Made by a program: the position numbers and the translations under genes. DNA of 64,000 nt from Arbacia lixula (Eukaryota; Echinodermata; Echinoidea; Arbacioida; Arbaciidae), in contig OZ022583.1 in the NCBI GenBank assembly GCA_963669155.1, forward strand, positions 11,907,116 through 11,971,115, read 5' to 3'. This document shows, piece by piece, positions 12,201-20,168 of this stretch. The notes under the pieces were generated by a model, which worked only from the letters and a program-made list of their open reading frames with translations, was not told the DNA's origin and did no database searches. Position 1 is the stretch's first letter; each line of letters opens with the position of its first letter.

Positions 12201-14800
12201 ATCAATATCGTCATTACCATCATCATTACTATCACCACCACCACCACCACATCATCTTCATTTTTACCTTTATCCTAACAGTCTTCTATATCGCTGTTAT
12301 GATTATGATTATAATCATTACTACCATCGTCATCATCTGCCGTCATCATCGTCATCGTCAACATCGTCATCCCCATACGCCCCCATCTTGCCCATACGGT
12401 AATTACGCTCCTACACAGTAAAATGTGCAAAAATTCCACCGCAGACGACACAATCTTGCCACGATACTGCAATCGTAATGACCTATGACTGGAAATATGA
12501 CTGGAGATATCACCTTCTGGCACAAATGTAGTGACCAGGATCCTGCGGTTCAGCCAGTCGTAAAGTCGTATGACTGGTCGGATCGTGCCGTTTGCATTGG
12601 CCTTTAAATGGATAGTCCACCCTGAAGTACTGAGATACTCTGCTATAAATTGTGTATTGTTATCATTATCATTTAATATTATCAGGTATTCTCAAATGAA
12701 TAAAAATACCGTTTTTGCGTGTTTGTTTTGATGTATCAATAGACCTCGCACGTGACGACACAAAATCTAAACTTGAACAAAATCTTAACTTTCTTATCCT
12801 TCACTAACGTATTTTGTATAATTTGTCAACTACAATTAGAACCAATTTAAATACAGGGTAGACTTTCCCAACCAAATTCTCCACGGCAGATCGACGCGTT
12901 GTCCGAGGTGGTCTCTGCGGTCGAGGGTCGAGGGGTGGAGGTGTACATGGACGGAGGGGTACGATCGGGAACCGATGTCCTCAAGGCCCTGGGGTTGGGT
13001 GCCAGAGCCGTCTTCATCGGTAGACCAGCGCTCTGGGGCCTCGCCTGTGACGTAAGCATTAGCATTGAAGGGATAGCTCACCCTGAAATTATTTTTTGTT
13101 TCAATAAAAGCAGACACAGGAAATAAATATATCAGTAAAGGTTTGATGGAAATCTGTCAAAGGATAAGAAAGTTATGATCTTTTAAAGTGGCGATTTTGT
13201 GACGTCACGAGGCGCTCTCCCATATGTTGTGTACACATTTTTGCGAAAATGTGCATTTTCTCAACAAAAAAATATGCATCGGTTTACCTGTGCATTCGAT
13301 ACGTCATCAGAAAGACGTTTTTACACACATACCTGTATGAAAAACAATCATGTCGTTGTCACAAACAGAAAAAAAAAACAATTTATGTAATTATGTTGTA
13401 CACCACATATGGGAGAACATCTTGCGCGTGACGTCACAAAATTGAAATTTAACAACCTTATAACTTTCTTTTCCTTTAACCGATTTTCGTCAAACCGTCA
13501 CTAATATGTTTCTTTCATGTTTCTGCTTTTATTGAAACCAACTTATCTTCAAGGTAAAGGATCCCTTTAATGGGTGAGTAACCTATACCGAAGTGTGTCG
13601 TCATATGAGCATGTTGTCAAGACAACTGGTTCTAAAGTATGTGGGTAGAGCAAACAGCGGTGATTATAGCGGGGACGCTCATTGTGAGTGCCCGACGATG
13701 GCCCGCCTGACGATGTCGGACCAGTGTATCTCTCACTTGACCAGCAACCTGCAACCTGCATAGCAATCGATATGGCGACACCACTTCGGTATTATCTTCA
13801 TGATGATAGAGTACCGAAGTGGTGTCGTCAAATATGCAGGTTTCTGGTTCTACACAACAGAGTTGCAATGTACCATCTTCGTTATGTGTGCAAATTTTAT
13901 TCACGTCTTTCAAACAAGCACAGTCGTCTGGGACAGTTGCCAGCTCACGTGTAAATCATTTTTTTATTATGATTATTGTACTAGCGACATATTTATTATT
14001 CCTAAAAGCGTGCACTTGTGTCTGTTTGACCTCCAGGGCGCAGCCGGTGTAGCTAAGGTACTGGGCATCCTTCGGGCAGAATTCGACACAGCTCTTGGTA
14101 TATCAGGTCTGTTAAATTCCAGACAGCATAGATTTTTTTGGAGGGGGGTGGCACGTACTGCGTAAAGGTGGCTTGGAAAATTCGACATTTATTGACAGGG
14201 AAGAAAGATGGGAACAGGAGCAGGGGGGAAGGATTCATTTAATAAGCAGCCTGACCGACTGGATAACAAATCAAGGGACTTTGAACAGAAGTATTAGGCA
14301 CATATATCCAGTAGTAGTAAGGATACCGTGCTTCATTCGGTAAATGAATGAAAAACAAGTCGGACAAAAATCTTGCAGTCTACTGCTAACGGGGCAGCAA
14401 CTGGACCATCAAGCTATTTTCAGTTTAAAAAAATACCCAAGATTCACTATGACTCATTAATACTCATGAGTACATTGTTTGTTATGTACTTTATATGCTA
14501 CATGCCCATTTGGGGATTATGGTTAGAGATAAGGGTTGGAATTAGAGTTAGAAATTAGGATCAGGGTACGAATCAAAGCATAGTGTTTGTGTTAAATTTT
14601 CTTTATCTTAACCCTTTCAGTACCACAGGTGCGTGAAATATGTTCTGAATCATTAGGGTTTCCCTCGCTTTGTACTAAGAATCCTAAGTCGAGTTTTCGC
14701 TGGGAGACGAAGTTTAAGTTGGCTTGAATGTGTTTTTGCAGGTTGCACCGGCCCTGATGATATCCCTCGCTCGCTTATCACGCGGAAATCATCCCTGTGA
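6099..14800 (+). CDS. HAO1-like: FMN-dependent 2-hydroxyacid (glycolate-type) oxidase, complete 8-exon gene
   Basis: Eight exons joined by phase-consistent GT/AG splices (6099-6241, 8906-9057, 10336-10600, 10937-11109, 11767-11858, 12890-13051, 14037-14106, 14742-14800) give 371 aa; human HAO1 has 370. The family oxidises glycolate or other 2-hydroxyacids to 2-oxoacids with FMN, making H2O2, in peroxisomes. Visible motifs are SMPICVAPT (75-83), LTVD (159-162), SLPIVLKG (234-241), the catalytic region SAHGGRNMD (262-270; base His264, Arg267) and the FMN-phosphate motif DGGVRSGTD (296-304) with IGRP (318-321). The end Ser-Ser-Leu is a PTS1-like peroxisomal signal. Oddities against spinach glycolate oxidase: Tyr24 is Ile28, Tyr129 is Phe134 and Arg164 is Tyr169, and the SGA loop near the N-terminus is rewritten. 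Fold and FMN chemistry are probably kept, but the substrate may differ. The start ATG (context GGAATGG) is the first in the matching frame. Confidence 0.9.
6281..6734. mobile_element. MITE family 1, full copy in oxidase intron 1
   Basis: TTAA at 6277-6280, then a diverged terminal repeat (AGGAATATAGTTGACCCTGA). Both arms are present, with CTCCCACATATATTGTGTAC in the left and ACACAACATATGGGAGAG in the right. The right end is diverged (GTGAACTATCTCTTTT). Confidence 0.85.
6737..7144. mobile_element. Inverted-repeat element (ATATTCCACAT ends), copy 1
   Basis: Bounded by TATATTCCACAT on the left and ATGTGGAATATA on the right. The same body (AAGAATGTTGCTATGTGATT; GATCTCTTCACTCCTCACAG) occurs in reverse complement at 44525-45224. 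It contains a 12-bp minisatellite that copy 2 lacks. Confidence 0.7.
6981..7052. repeat. 12-bp minisatellite, about 6 units
   Basis: Unit GCGTCCTAATGC with AC, AA and CG variants in the last two positions, repeated about six times in tandem inside the inverted-repeat element. Confidence 0.9.
7146..7317. repeat. 172-bp palindrome attached to the ATATTCCACAT element
   Basis: AGCAAATAATCAAC at the left is mirrored by GTTGATTATTTGCT at the right. The inner arms carry TATCACTTCCTCGGCGATCT and its complement. The same palindrome occurs at 44352-44524, again directly beside the ATATTCCACAT element, so the two travel as one unit. Confidence 0.8.
7322..7479. mobile_element. MITE family 2 (CCACCGCAGACGACA family), copy 1
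   Basis: The ends AACCACTGCAAACGACACGA and TGTACGTGGTGG are inverted repeats. Internal blocks (TGACTGGGTCCTGCGATTC and CGCAGAGTCGTA) are shared with the copies at 11150-11298 and 12436-12603. All three lie in introns of the oxidase gene. Confidence 0.75.
8000..8540. mobile_element. 541-bp fold-back element with TTAA target duplication
   Basis: Flanked by TTAA on both sides (7996-7999 and 8541-8544). It opens AGGGTTACTAAATTAGAAAA and closes with the reverse complement. The arms are about 130 bp and include TTTGCCGCAATAAAGTCTCA. TTAA duplication with AGGG ends points to a Kolobok- or piggyBac-type transposase acting in trans. No transposase is encoded. Confidence 0.85.
8906..9057 (+). CDS. HAO1-like: Oxidase exon 2 (residues 48-99)
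   Basis: Acceptor TTATTGTATGTAG, donor AAGAG|GTAGGG. Translation [20 protein letters not shown], then [19 protein letters not shown], which is strongly family-typical (SMPICVAPT binds FMN). It ends phase 1, matching the next exon. Confidence 0.92.
9864..10313. mobile_element. MITE family 1, full copy in oxidase intron 2
   Basis: Left end AGGGGTAGTACACCCTGAAA; right end GAGAGCTATCCCT followed by TTAA at 10314-10317. Both arms carry GTCACGTGCGAGGTG or its complement. The right end lies about 20 bp from the exon 3 splice acceptor. Confidence 0.85.
10336..10600 (+). CDS. HAO1-like: Oxidase exon 3 (residues 99-187)
   Basis: Acceptor TATTATCGGTAAG, donor TTTAG|GTGGGC. It encodes [16 protein letters not shown], then [12 protein letters not shown] and [14 protein letters not shown] replaces the usual QLYVY/QLYIY, so the substrate-site Tyr is Phe134. 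Asp162 is kept. The loop after the family's TVD is short ([18 protein letters not shown]) and lacks the Arg that aligns with spinach Arg164. Confidence 0.9.
10937..11109 (+). CDS. HAO1-like: Oxidase exon 4 (residues 187-245)
   Basis: Acceptor TTTTACTTCAG, donor ACGG|GTAAGT. It encodes [18 protein letters not shown], then LKGFLTG, with active-site Lys240. The segment before it is the variable, mobile loop of this family. Confidence 0.92.
11150..11298. mobile_element. MITE family 2, copy 2
   Basis: Ends ACCACCGCAGACGACACTG and GTGTCGTGTGCGGTGG are inverted repeats. It shares GACCGGGTCCTGCGATTCAG and CAGTCGCAGAGTCGTA with the other two copies. It lies in intron 4. Confidence 0.8.
11299..11766. 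other. Remainder of oxidase intron 4, purine-rich
   Basis: GA-rich low-complexity DNA with an (AG)n core at about 11470-11491. No coding content. Confidence 0.6.
11767..11858 (+). CDS. HAO1-like: Oxidase exon 5 (residues 245-275), catalytic histidine
   Basis: Acceptor TACTTATCAG, donor CCCCG|GTAGAG, phase 0. It encodes [20 protein letters not shown], then [10 protein letters not shown]. The base His264 and Arg267 are present. The usual SNHG is SAHG and the usual RQLD is RNMD. Confidence 0.92.
12140..12385. repeat. (ATC)n / (ACC)n degenerate triplet tract
   Basis: CATCAT/CACCAC triplet arrays with interruptions, inside oxidase intron 5. Confidence 0.9.
12436..12603. mobile_element. MITE family 2, copy 3
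   Basis: CCACCGCAGACGACACAATC at the left and GATCGTGCCGTTTGCATTGG at the right. It shares ATCCTGCGGTTCAGCCAGTC with the other copies. It lies in intron 5, directly beside a family 1 MITE. Confidence 0.75.
12608..12869. mobile_element. MITE family 1, internally deleted copy
   Basis: TTAA at 12604-12607, then ATGGATAGTCCACCCTGAAG. Most of the left arm is missing; the right arm resumes at CCTCGCACGTGACGACACAA. The right end is diverged and lies about 20 bp before the exon 6 acceptor. Confidence 0.75.
12890..13051 (+). CDS. HAO1-like: Oxidase exon 6 (residues 276-329), FMN phosphate site
   Basis: Acceptor TCTCCACGGCAG, donor TGAC|GTAAGC, phase 0 at both ends. It encodes [20 protein letters not shown] and [12 protein letters not shown], the highly conserved FMN phosphate-binding part. 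A family 1 MITE lies about 20 bp on each side. Confidence 0.93.
13069..13566. mobile_element. MITE family 1, full copy in intron 6
   Basis: Left end AGGGATAGCTCACCCTGAAA; right end followed by TTAA at 13567-13570. Both arms are present (CATATGTTGTGTACAC on the left, CACCACATATGGGAGA on the right). It starts 17 bp after the exon 6 donor. Confidence 0.85.
13770..13835. repeat. Short hairpin in oxidase intron 6
   Basis: GGCGACACCACTTCGGTA pairs with TACCGAAGTGGTGTCGTC across an AT-rich loop. A related motif (TACCGAAGTGTGTCGTC) lies at 13588, so this is part of a small fold-back repeat. Confidence 0.65.
14037..14106 (+). CDS. HAO1-like: Oxidase exon 7 (residues 330-353)
   Basis: Acceptor TGACCTCCAG, donor ATCAG|GTCTGT (weak but phase-correct). 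It encodes [20 protein letters not shown], then GIS, matching the helix GVxxVLxxLxxEFxxxMxLxG of the family. Confidence 0.88.
14742..14800 (+). CDS. HAO1-like: Oxidase exon 8 with PTS1-like C-terminus
   Basis: Acceptor TGTTTTTGCAG. It encodes [18 protein letters not shown] then TGA. The C-terminal Ser-Ser-Leu preceded by Lys resembles a peroxisomal targeting signal type 1 (human HAO1 ends Ser-Lys-Ile). The end agrees with the family's length. Confidence 0.88.
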
Positions 14801-14814
14801 CTGCTGAAGAGTAG

Positions 14815-15012
14815 TGGATCTAGTGGTACTGTAGTCAGAGCACTTGGCTGCAGATGATGAGGTTGTGGATTCGCATCTCCTGGTCATCACATCACGTCAT
14901 TTTTTCTACCCTGGTTGGCCACCCAGGGGTTTATGAGGAACCAATAGGATGTATGCCATTTACGATGTTAATGATGTGAAACGCGACGAACGCCTTTAAT
15001 GATTATTATGAC
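14815..15012 (+). mobile_element. Degenerate tRNA-derived SINE in the oxidase 3' UTR
   Basis: The head resembles a tRNA promoter: a box A-like GATCTAGTGGTACTG and a box B-like GGTTGTGGATTCGCATCTC about 40 bp later. A body with TTGGCCACCCAGGGG and GCGACGAACGCCTTTAA follows, a layout common in invertebrate SINEs. The A and B boxes are worn. If the gene's poly(A) site is at 15438, the SINE is part of its 3' UTR. Confidence 0.5.
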
Positions 15013-15437
15013 AGCAGGAAAACGGTTACCGGTCAAATCTTTCCATTTCCGGGCTCTGCCTCGATATTGCTGTCTCTCTCACCATAATTTTATGTTGCGA
15101 TATGTAATATATTGCTAGAAATTTTGTATATACGTCTTTATTCAGAAAACGTGTCTCGAGATGTTCAATGACACAGTAACAATGATCACGAATTGATTTC
15201 GAAATTGGCTTTCAAAGGTTCTCGAGTTACAATGGGTTTCATTTTTAAAAAGATAATTCCAATGATGAAAGAAAACCGTTGTGTATTATCATGTTGTGTG
15301 TCCTTCCCGTGTGATGTGTGATTACTGATGTACTATATATATATGGCTCTGTTTCACGTGGTAAACGTTAGTCCTTCAAAGTTTGGATGCAATGTACCGC
15401 GATCGAAACCTGTACATAAAGACCGCTCCGAACAGAC

Positions 15438-15443
15438 AATAAA
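15438..15443 (+). terminator. Candidate poly(A) signal of the oxidase gene
   Basis: AATAAA followed within 35 bases by the GT-rich GTTCGTTGTGTCCGGG. It lies 640 bases after the stop codon. Position and context fit, but no transcript evidence is available. Confidence 0.4.
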
Positions 15444-15789
15444 TGTGGCCTTTATAAGTCGGGGTTCGTTGTGTCCGGGTTCATGTTCGCGACTGCAACA
15501 GGGCTAAGTGGGAGAGTAGCTTTATTATATTCTCACAAGAATGTTCACACTATGATGCAATCAGGTAATACTGAAGTCTGTAAACTCTTAGCATGGTTTT
15601 GCTGTTTTGCAAAACAACTGTTGAATACTGGTAAAACAACATGATTGTGTATTATTTAGGTCTAGAGGGAGGAAAATCCCTCTAAATGTTATTCCCTTAA
15701 TTGTTGGTGGTCAACAGATCAACCGCAGCCAACCAATTTGTTGGTGTTACGGTTCATGAATATTCATCATGGGAAGAATATCTTAATAA

Positions 15790-16808
15790 TGTCTGTACTC
15801 AAGTATCTCCCCAGTACGTACACCCTAGTTACTTAATATAATGCTATTGTCGTGCCTCATCTGGTGTACTGCAACATTGCTTGGGGACACACTTTTGGGA
15901 CACATGTACAAAAGACAAAATCTTCAAAAGAAAAACTGTTAGGTACATAAAAAAGATAGATTATAGATCACCTAGTACTTCTCTGCTATTCCATTTCTTC
16001 GTTTTTTTATGAAATGGTCTCTCTAAATTTTTTGATGTTTATGTTGAAACAATCAGTACGCAATTTGACTGGTGTGTTTGATGAAAATTCTTTGTGTTGT
16101 AAAATCATCGTGATACTCGTCAGAGAAATCTTATCCATAAGCCATATGCAAGAACACATAGTGCTTGAGAATCATTTAGAGTAATTCTGTGTTCAAGAGT
16201 GGATCAAGTTACGTTCTAATATCATCAATAGCACTACATTGTCTCGGTTTAAAATACTTTCTCGAAAATTACCTTTTCGACTGATTGCAACGAGGTACAT
16301 GAATTAAGGAGATGAAGATGAGGTGTGTGTGTGTATGTGTGTGTGTGTGTGTGTGTGCTGTGTGTGTGTGTATGTGTGTGTATGTGTGTGTGTGTATGTG
16401 TGTGTGTGTGTGCTGTGTGTGTGTATTTATGTGTGTGTATGTGTGTGTGTATGTGTGTGTGTTGTGAAAAGGAGAGGGGTATACTCTGCATTTATTATGT
16501 TGTTTCATCATTTGTACATACATTATACTCATTGTAAATATGTAACACCTTGCCATATACTGTGCCACATAATATAGTCATTTGTGTAGAGGGGCCCGGT
16601 TCACAAGCTTCGCTTCTATGGGGTCCTAAACCTATCATTCTGATGGTACTTTGCTGTCCTGTTTTGTACTATTAAATTATGTTCGCTTTGGTTCGAATAA
16701 ACTTAACTAAACTAAAAAATGATGCAATACAGATTTCAATGAGACACATTGCTCAAGGTGAACAATAAAATATGGTGTTTATAGACAGGTAAACGCTAAA
16801 GCAGGTAT
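15790..16808 (+). mobile_element. LINE 3' fragment, copy 2
   Basis: Parallels 3110-4160: ATTGTCGTGCCTCATCTGG, GGGGACACACTTTTGGGAC, the TG tract, then GGGGTCCTAAACCTATCATT without the fold-back insertion of copy 1. The reverse-transcriptase frame is broken. Similarity continues past the AAACT-like end to about 16805 (ATTGCTCAAGGTGAACAATA). Confidence 0.7.
16321..16461. repeat. Imperfect (TG)n microsatellite
   Basis: TG tract with TATG and CTG interruptions. Confidence 0.95.
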
Positions 16809-17289
16809 TTTTAAAAAAAAAAAACATGTACTTGTTCTTTGGTGGTGGTTGTTGTTGTGTAGTTGATAGCACAGAATGCACAGATAGTAGGACAACTAGT
16901 CCAAATGAATGGTTTTGACGTCGGAAATTAATATTACTCTATCATAAAAAAAAATAAAAATATGCACTAAATGATGATTGTCCGGGTATTTTTCTTTCTC
17001 GAATAATTAGACGTTGTTTAAAAAAACACGATTGCACAAGTCCATAATTTTGCATAAAAAATGGAATTTATTACAAATTGATTTACATTGAATTACCTCA
17101 TGTGAATAATTAGATTGCACAAAGAAAGTTCTTAAGTACGAGTAACATAAGGTATGGGAATGACCCATGGCAATATATGCATCCATATTCAGACCAAACA
17201 TACACCTGCAATCAATCCAAATCTTGTGAAAAAACAACGATTCAATTACTTATTCATTTCAAATTAACATCCTCTGATTAGTTACACCT
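16809..17289. other. AT-rich intergenic DNA, no gene seen
   Basis: No supported feature beyond short A/T runs. Confidence 0.5.
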
Positions 17290-17418
17290 GGGCCATGTTG
17301 CATATAGGTTTTAATTATTGTAACTACCATGGCAACAGCCAATGAGCTCTTGTTATTGCACCTGTTGCCATGGTTGTTACCATTGATGGTAAGTTACAAG
17401 ACTTCTTCAACATGGCCC
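17290..17418. mobile_element. 129-bp fold-back MITE
   Basis: GGGCCATGTTG at the left and CAACATGGCCC at the right are perfect terminal inverted repeats. The inner arms carry GTAACTACCATGGCAACAG and CTGTTGCCATGGTTGTTAC. Confidence 0.85.
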
Positions 17419-18847
17419 TGCGCGTCTCAGTTTCGGAAGTTCGAAGGCAAAGAATAATCAGGAAGGAATTTGCATCTTAAAATTGCATCGTAAAATTGCG
17501 AATATATGATTATGTATTAATACAAAAACATCATAGAGATATCTACTACTTACATTAAAAGACGTATATCAATGGTAAACGTAGAAAGATCATTTAATGA
17601 AGTACAACACTGAAATTTATGAATTGAACACGGATTTTAAATAAATTCTTTCTTAATTTCTTGTTTTTCCCTTTCAGTGCCAGAGAAAAATGTTTTTCTT
17701 GGGATTGTGTCTATAACGAGTGAATAAAAATTGACTGTAAATGTAAAAATATGACAAGACAATAACGAAGTGTTGTACATTAGATGCTTCAATACTAGCT
17801 TACCGAAAGCACCATTGACAAGAACCGAAAATGAATTATGTACAATTCTAACATAATTCCTTAAATGCTGGCTTGATGAAATACGTACGGGATGTAATCT
17901 TACAAATAAATAATGTTTTCAATGCGGTTGATATTTTCTAGAAGCTGCAATAATAAGGACCCATATTTAACATCAGGAATGCATGCAATGATATTCACTC
18001 GGGGGCTTGATACCGCTGATATAATCGAAAAATCGGCAGATAAAGGGTGGTGGTGGTGGTGGTGGGGGAGGGGGGAGGGAGGGGTTCCTTCTAAGAGCCG
18101 CCAAGAGTAGACAGCAAGAGGCAGCCAAGAGATCGTGATCGTTATAGCTATCGTTAGGTATCGCAACGCAGGGGCCGCCAAGAGAATTTACGGTTTTACG
18201 CTAAGTCCTTTTAAAATACTAATTCATTTCACCGCGCAAGCAACCATTTTAATAGTCATGCAGAGGTCTGCCGTGTGTCTTTGGTGTCTCCTGCTGTCTT
18301 CTACTTCTCTTGGCAGCTTCTTCGCTGATCTTGGCATTTTACTATCATTTTGGCTGCTCTCAAATGTCGTCGGTCTTGGCTCTTTTGGCTGCTTTTAGTA
18401 GGACCGAATGCTAGTGCTATTACGGGAAGAAGTGGGCGCGTTTGGGGGTGTGTTGTGTCTTTCTTTAGGGGGATAGGGAGGGGAGTCAGCGTTTTTGTGA
18501 ACATAACTTACTGCATGCCTGATGATGAGACTGGAGAGTTTTAAGCACCAAAAAATGCTTCTTTACATAACAATGAAACATTGAACACTGTTCAATGCGA
18601 ACAACAAATTAAGCATTTACGACCAGTGGTCTTATATAACGGATACGTTCGATTACAAACATTGTTCGAGGGAAACAAGAAAATGTTATGAATATATGTG
18701 CTTGATGTACAGGTTACTATGATAAAGCTTTCGATAAGTGCTATGGTTTCAAGGCAAACACACAAATGAGGTCTTTGTGGACAGGTGTTGTTTTATGTAA
18801 GTGGTCGCCAGAGGACGATTCGCTGAACGAACAACTAAAACCAAAGA
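17419..18847. other. Intergenic DNA, no gene seen
   Basis: It contains a (GGT)n run at about 18046-18062 and a C/T-rich stretch at 18270-18400 with repeated CTCTTGGC/TTTGGCTGC words. Frames here match nothing recognised. Confidence 0.45.
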
Positions 18848-18975
18848 CTCAGAGTTTGGCAAAGTCGGTTTCAATAGGTAACAGCGTATTCTTTTATTAT
18901 TTACTTGCCCTACAGAGCAACACGTACCATGTTGTTACCTTTCGAAACCGAGTTGGCCAAACTCTGTGTAAAGAT
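18848..18975. repeat. Inverted repeat (fold-back relic)
   Basis: CAGAGTTTGGCAAAGTCGGT at the left pairs with AACCGAGTTGGCCAAACTCT at the right, around a roughly 60-bp spacer. Confidence 0.65.
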
Positions 18976-19018
18976 GTCTTTGCTAACAAATTGTCACTAA
19001 GCACCAAGTGAGGCAAAT

Positions 19019-19024
19019 TTTATT
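19019..19024 (-). terminator. Candidate poly(A) signal of the sulfotransferase gene
   Basis: TTTATT on the + strand (AATAAA on the - strand), about 100 bases after the stop codon. Placement is plausible, but AATAAA is common in this AT-rich DNA. Confidence 0.35.
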
Positions 19025-19123
19025 TTTAGATAGTTTGAGGAATAGGCACTGACAATTATTGCTTTTTTAAATAAGTCATAAATTATTATTACTCGAATGC
19101 TATCTTAAAAGACTGGTCCGTCA

Positions 19124-20168
19124 TCATCTTCGCCACTTGGGGTTGGGTAACAGTATGCCCCTATCCCACATTCGTCTTTGAATAATCCTCGTGTATTCCA
19201 CGTCACCCATCAAGAGCTCTTCGCAGTATGCAGGCGCATAAGGCCGGAGAACAAACTTATCTTCTCTCCTGTCTTGGGTGTTTTTCTTTCCTGGCTCAAT
19301 ACACTCCTCCGAGACAAGTTTAAGAATTGTCTTAAATTCCTGAAGGTCTTTCTGAAAGCTGGGTCCGTACGCTTGAATTTTCCGCCACAGCGACTCGTTG
19401 AAGCGACGGTACATCTTCATGTCCGCCGCGTTCCATTGCTCTATTTTGCGCCGAGTGTCGTCGCTTAGCTGGTGGCGGTGACTGGCGCTCCGGATGGCCT
19501 TCGAGATGTAGATGACATCATCCAAGGACCAGCAGAGGAGACGCTTCATGAGGAGCACGGACTCGTCGAAATACTCGCTGACCATCACCAGGTCGAAGTC
19601 ATGGTCGAGCCGGTCAATGGTTTGCGAAACGACGTCGTCAGAGTCATGGTATTTGTGGTCGAGACCCAGGTCGAAGAGTTGGTTGTTACGCGCAAACTGC
19701 CAGTAGCCCCGCTTCTTGGAGCCGAAGTGACGCCCGGGGTCTTCCAGAAACTGTTCTAGCTGGTTCTCACGGTCGAAGCCCATGGTGACGCCGAGATCGA
19801 AGTAGCCGAACGCAGACTCGAGTTGACTGACCGGGTGGCGCACGATGGTGATGTAGACCGCTTTGTGCACCACCTTGTCCATCTCCGCCTTGTTAAACCG
19901 CGCGTGATTGGTCAACATGTTGTAGCCGTCAGCAGGCTTCCAGCCAATTACGGGGCTGGACGACTCCTGCACCATGTTCCGAGTGAAGGGTGAACCGTGG
20001 TAGAACTTGAGGGCGGTGTTGGACACTGCGAAGGTGAGGTTCCGGTTGAAACCGTAGCGTTCGATGATGGCTGCGGCCGTGCTGCTCGCTGTCTTGTGCG
20101 TCTTGAGGAATAAGACGTGATCTTCCGGGTCACAGGTCGACTTCCCTTCATCATGCAGACGGGAAAAT
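19124..20168 (-). CDS. GAL3ST-like: Sulfotransferase exon 2 (catalytic domain, residues 59-406)
   Basis: Acceptor on the - strand is TTTCTGCTTCCAG at 20169. The frame opens RFSRLHDEGKSTCDPEDH and is uninterrupted to a TGA at 19124. It carries both PAPS-binding motifs and the LLCWSLDDVIY block. The Arg-His-Pro at 169-171 replaces the Arg-Asp-Pro of vertebrate GAL3ST1, a small but noticeable change in the 3'-phosphate site. Confidence 0.93.

Noticed and set aside
19178..19759. + strand open frames of 95 codons opposite the sulfotransferase exon
   Set aside because: Shadows of the GC-richer coding exon on the other strand.
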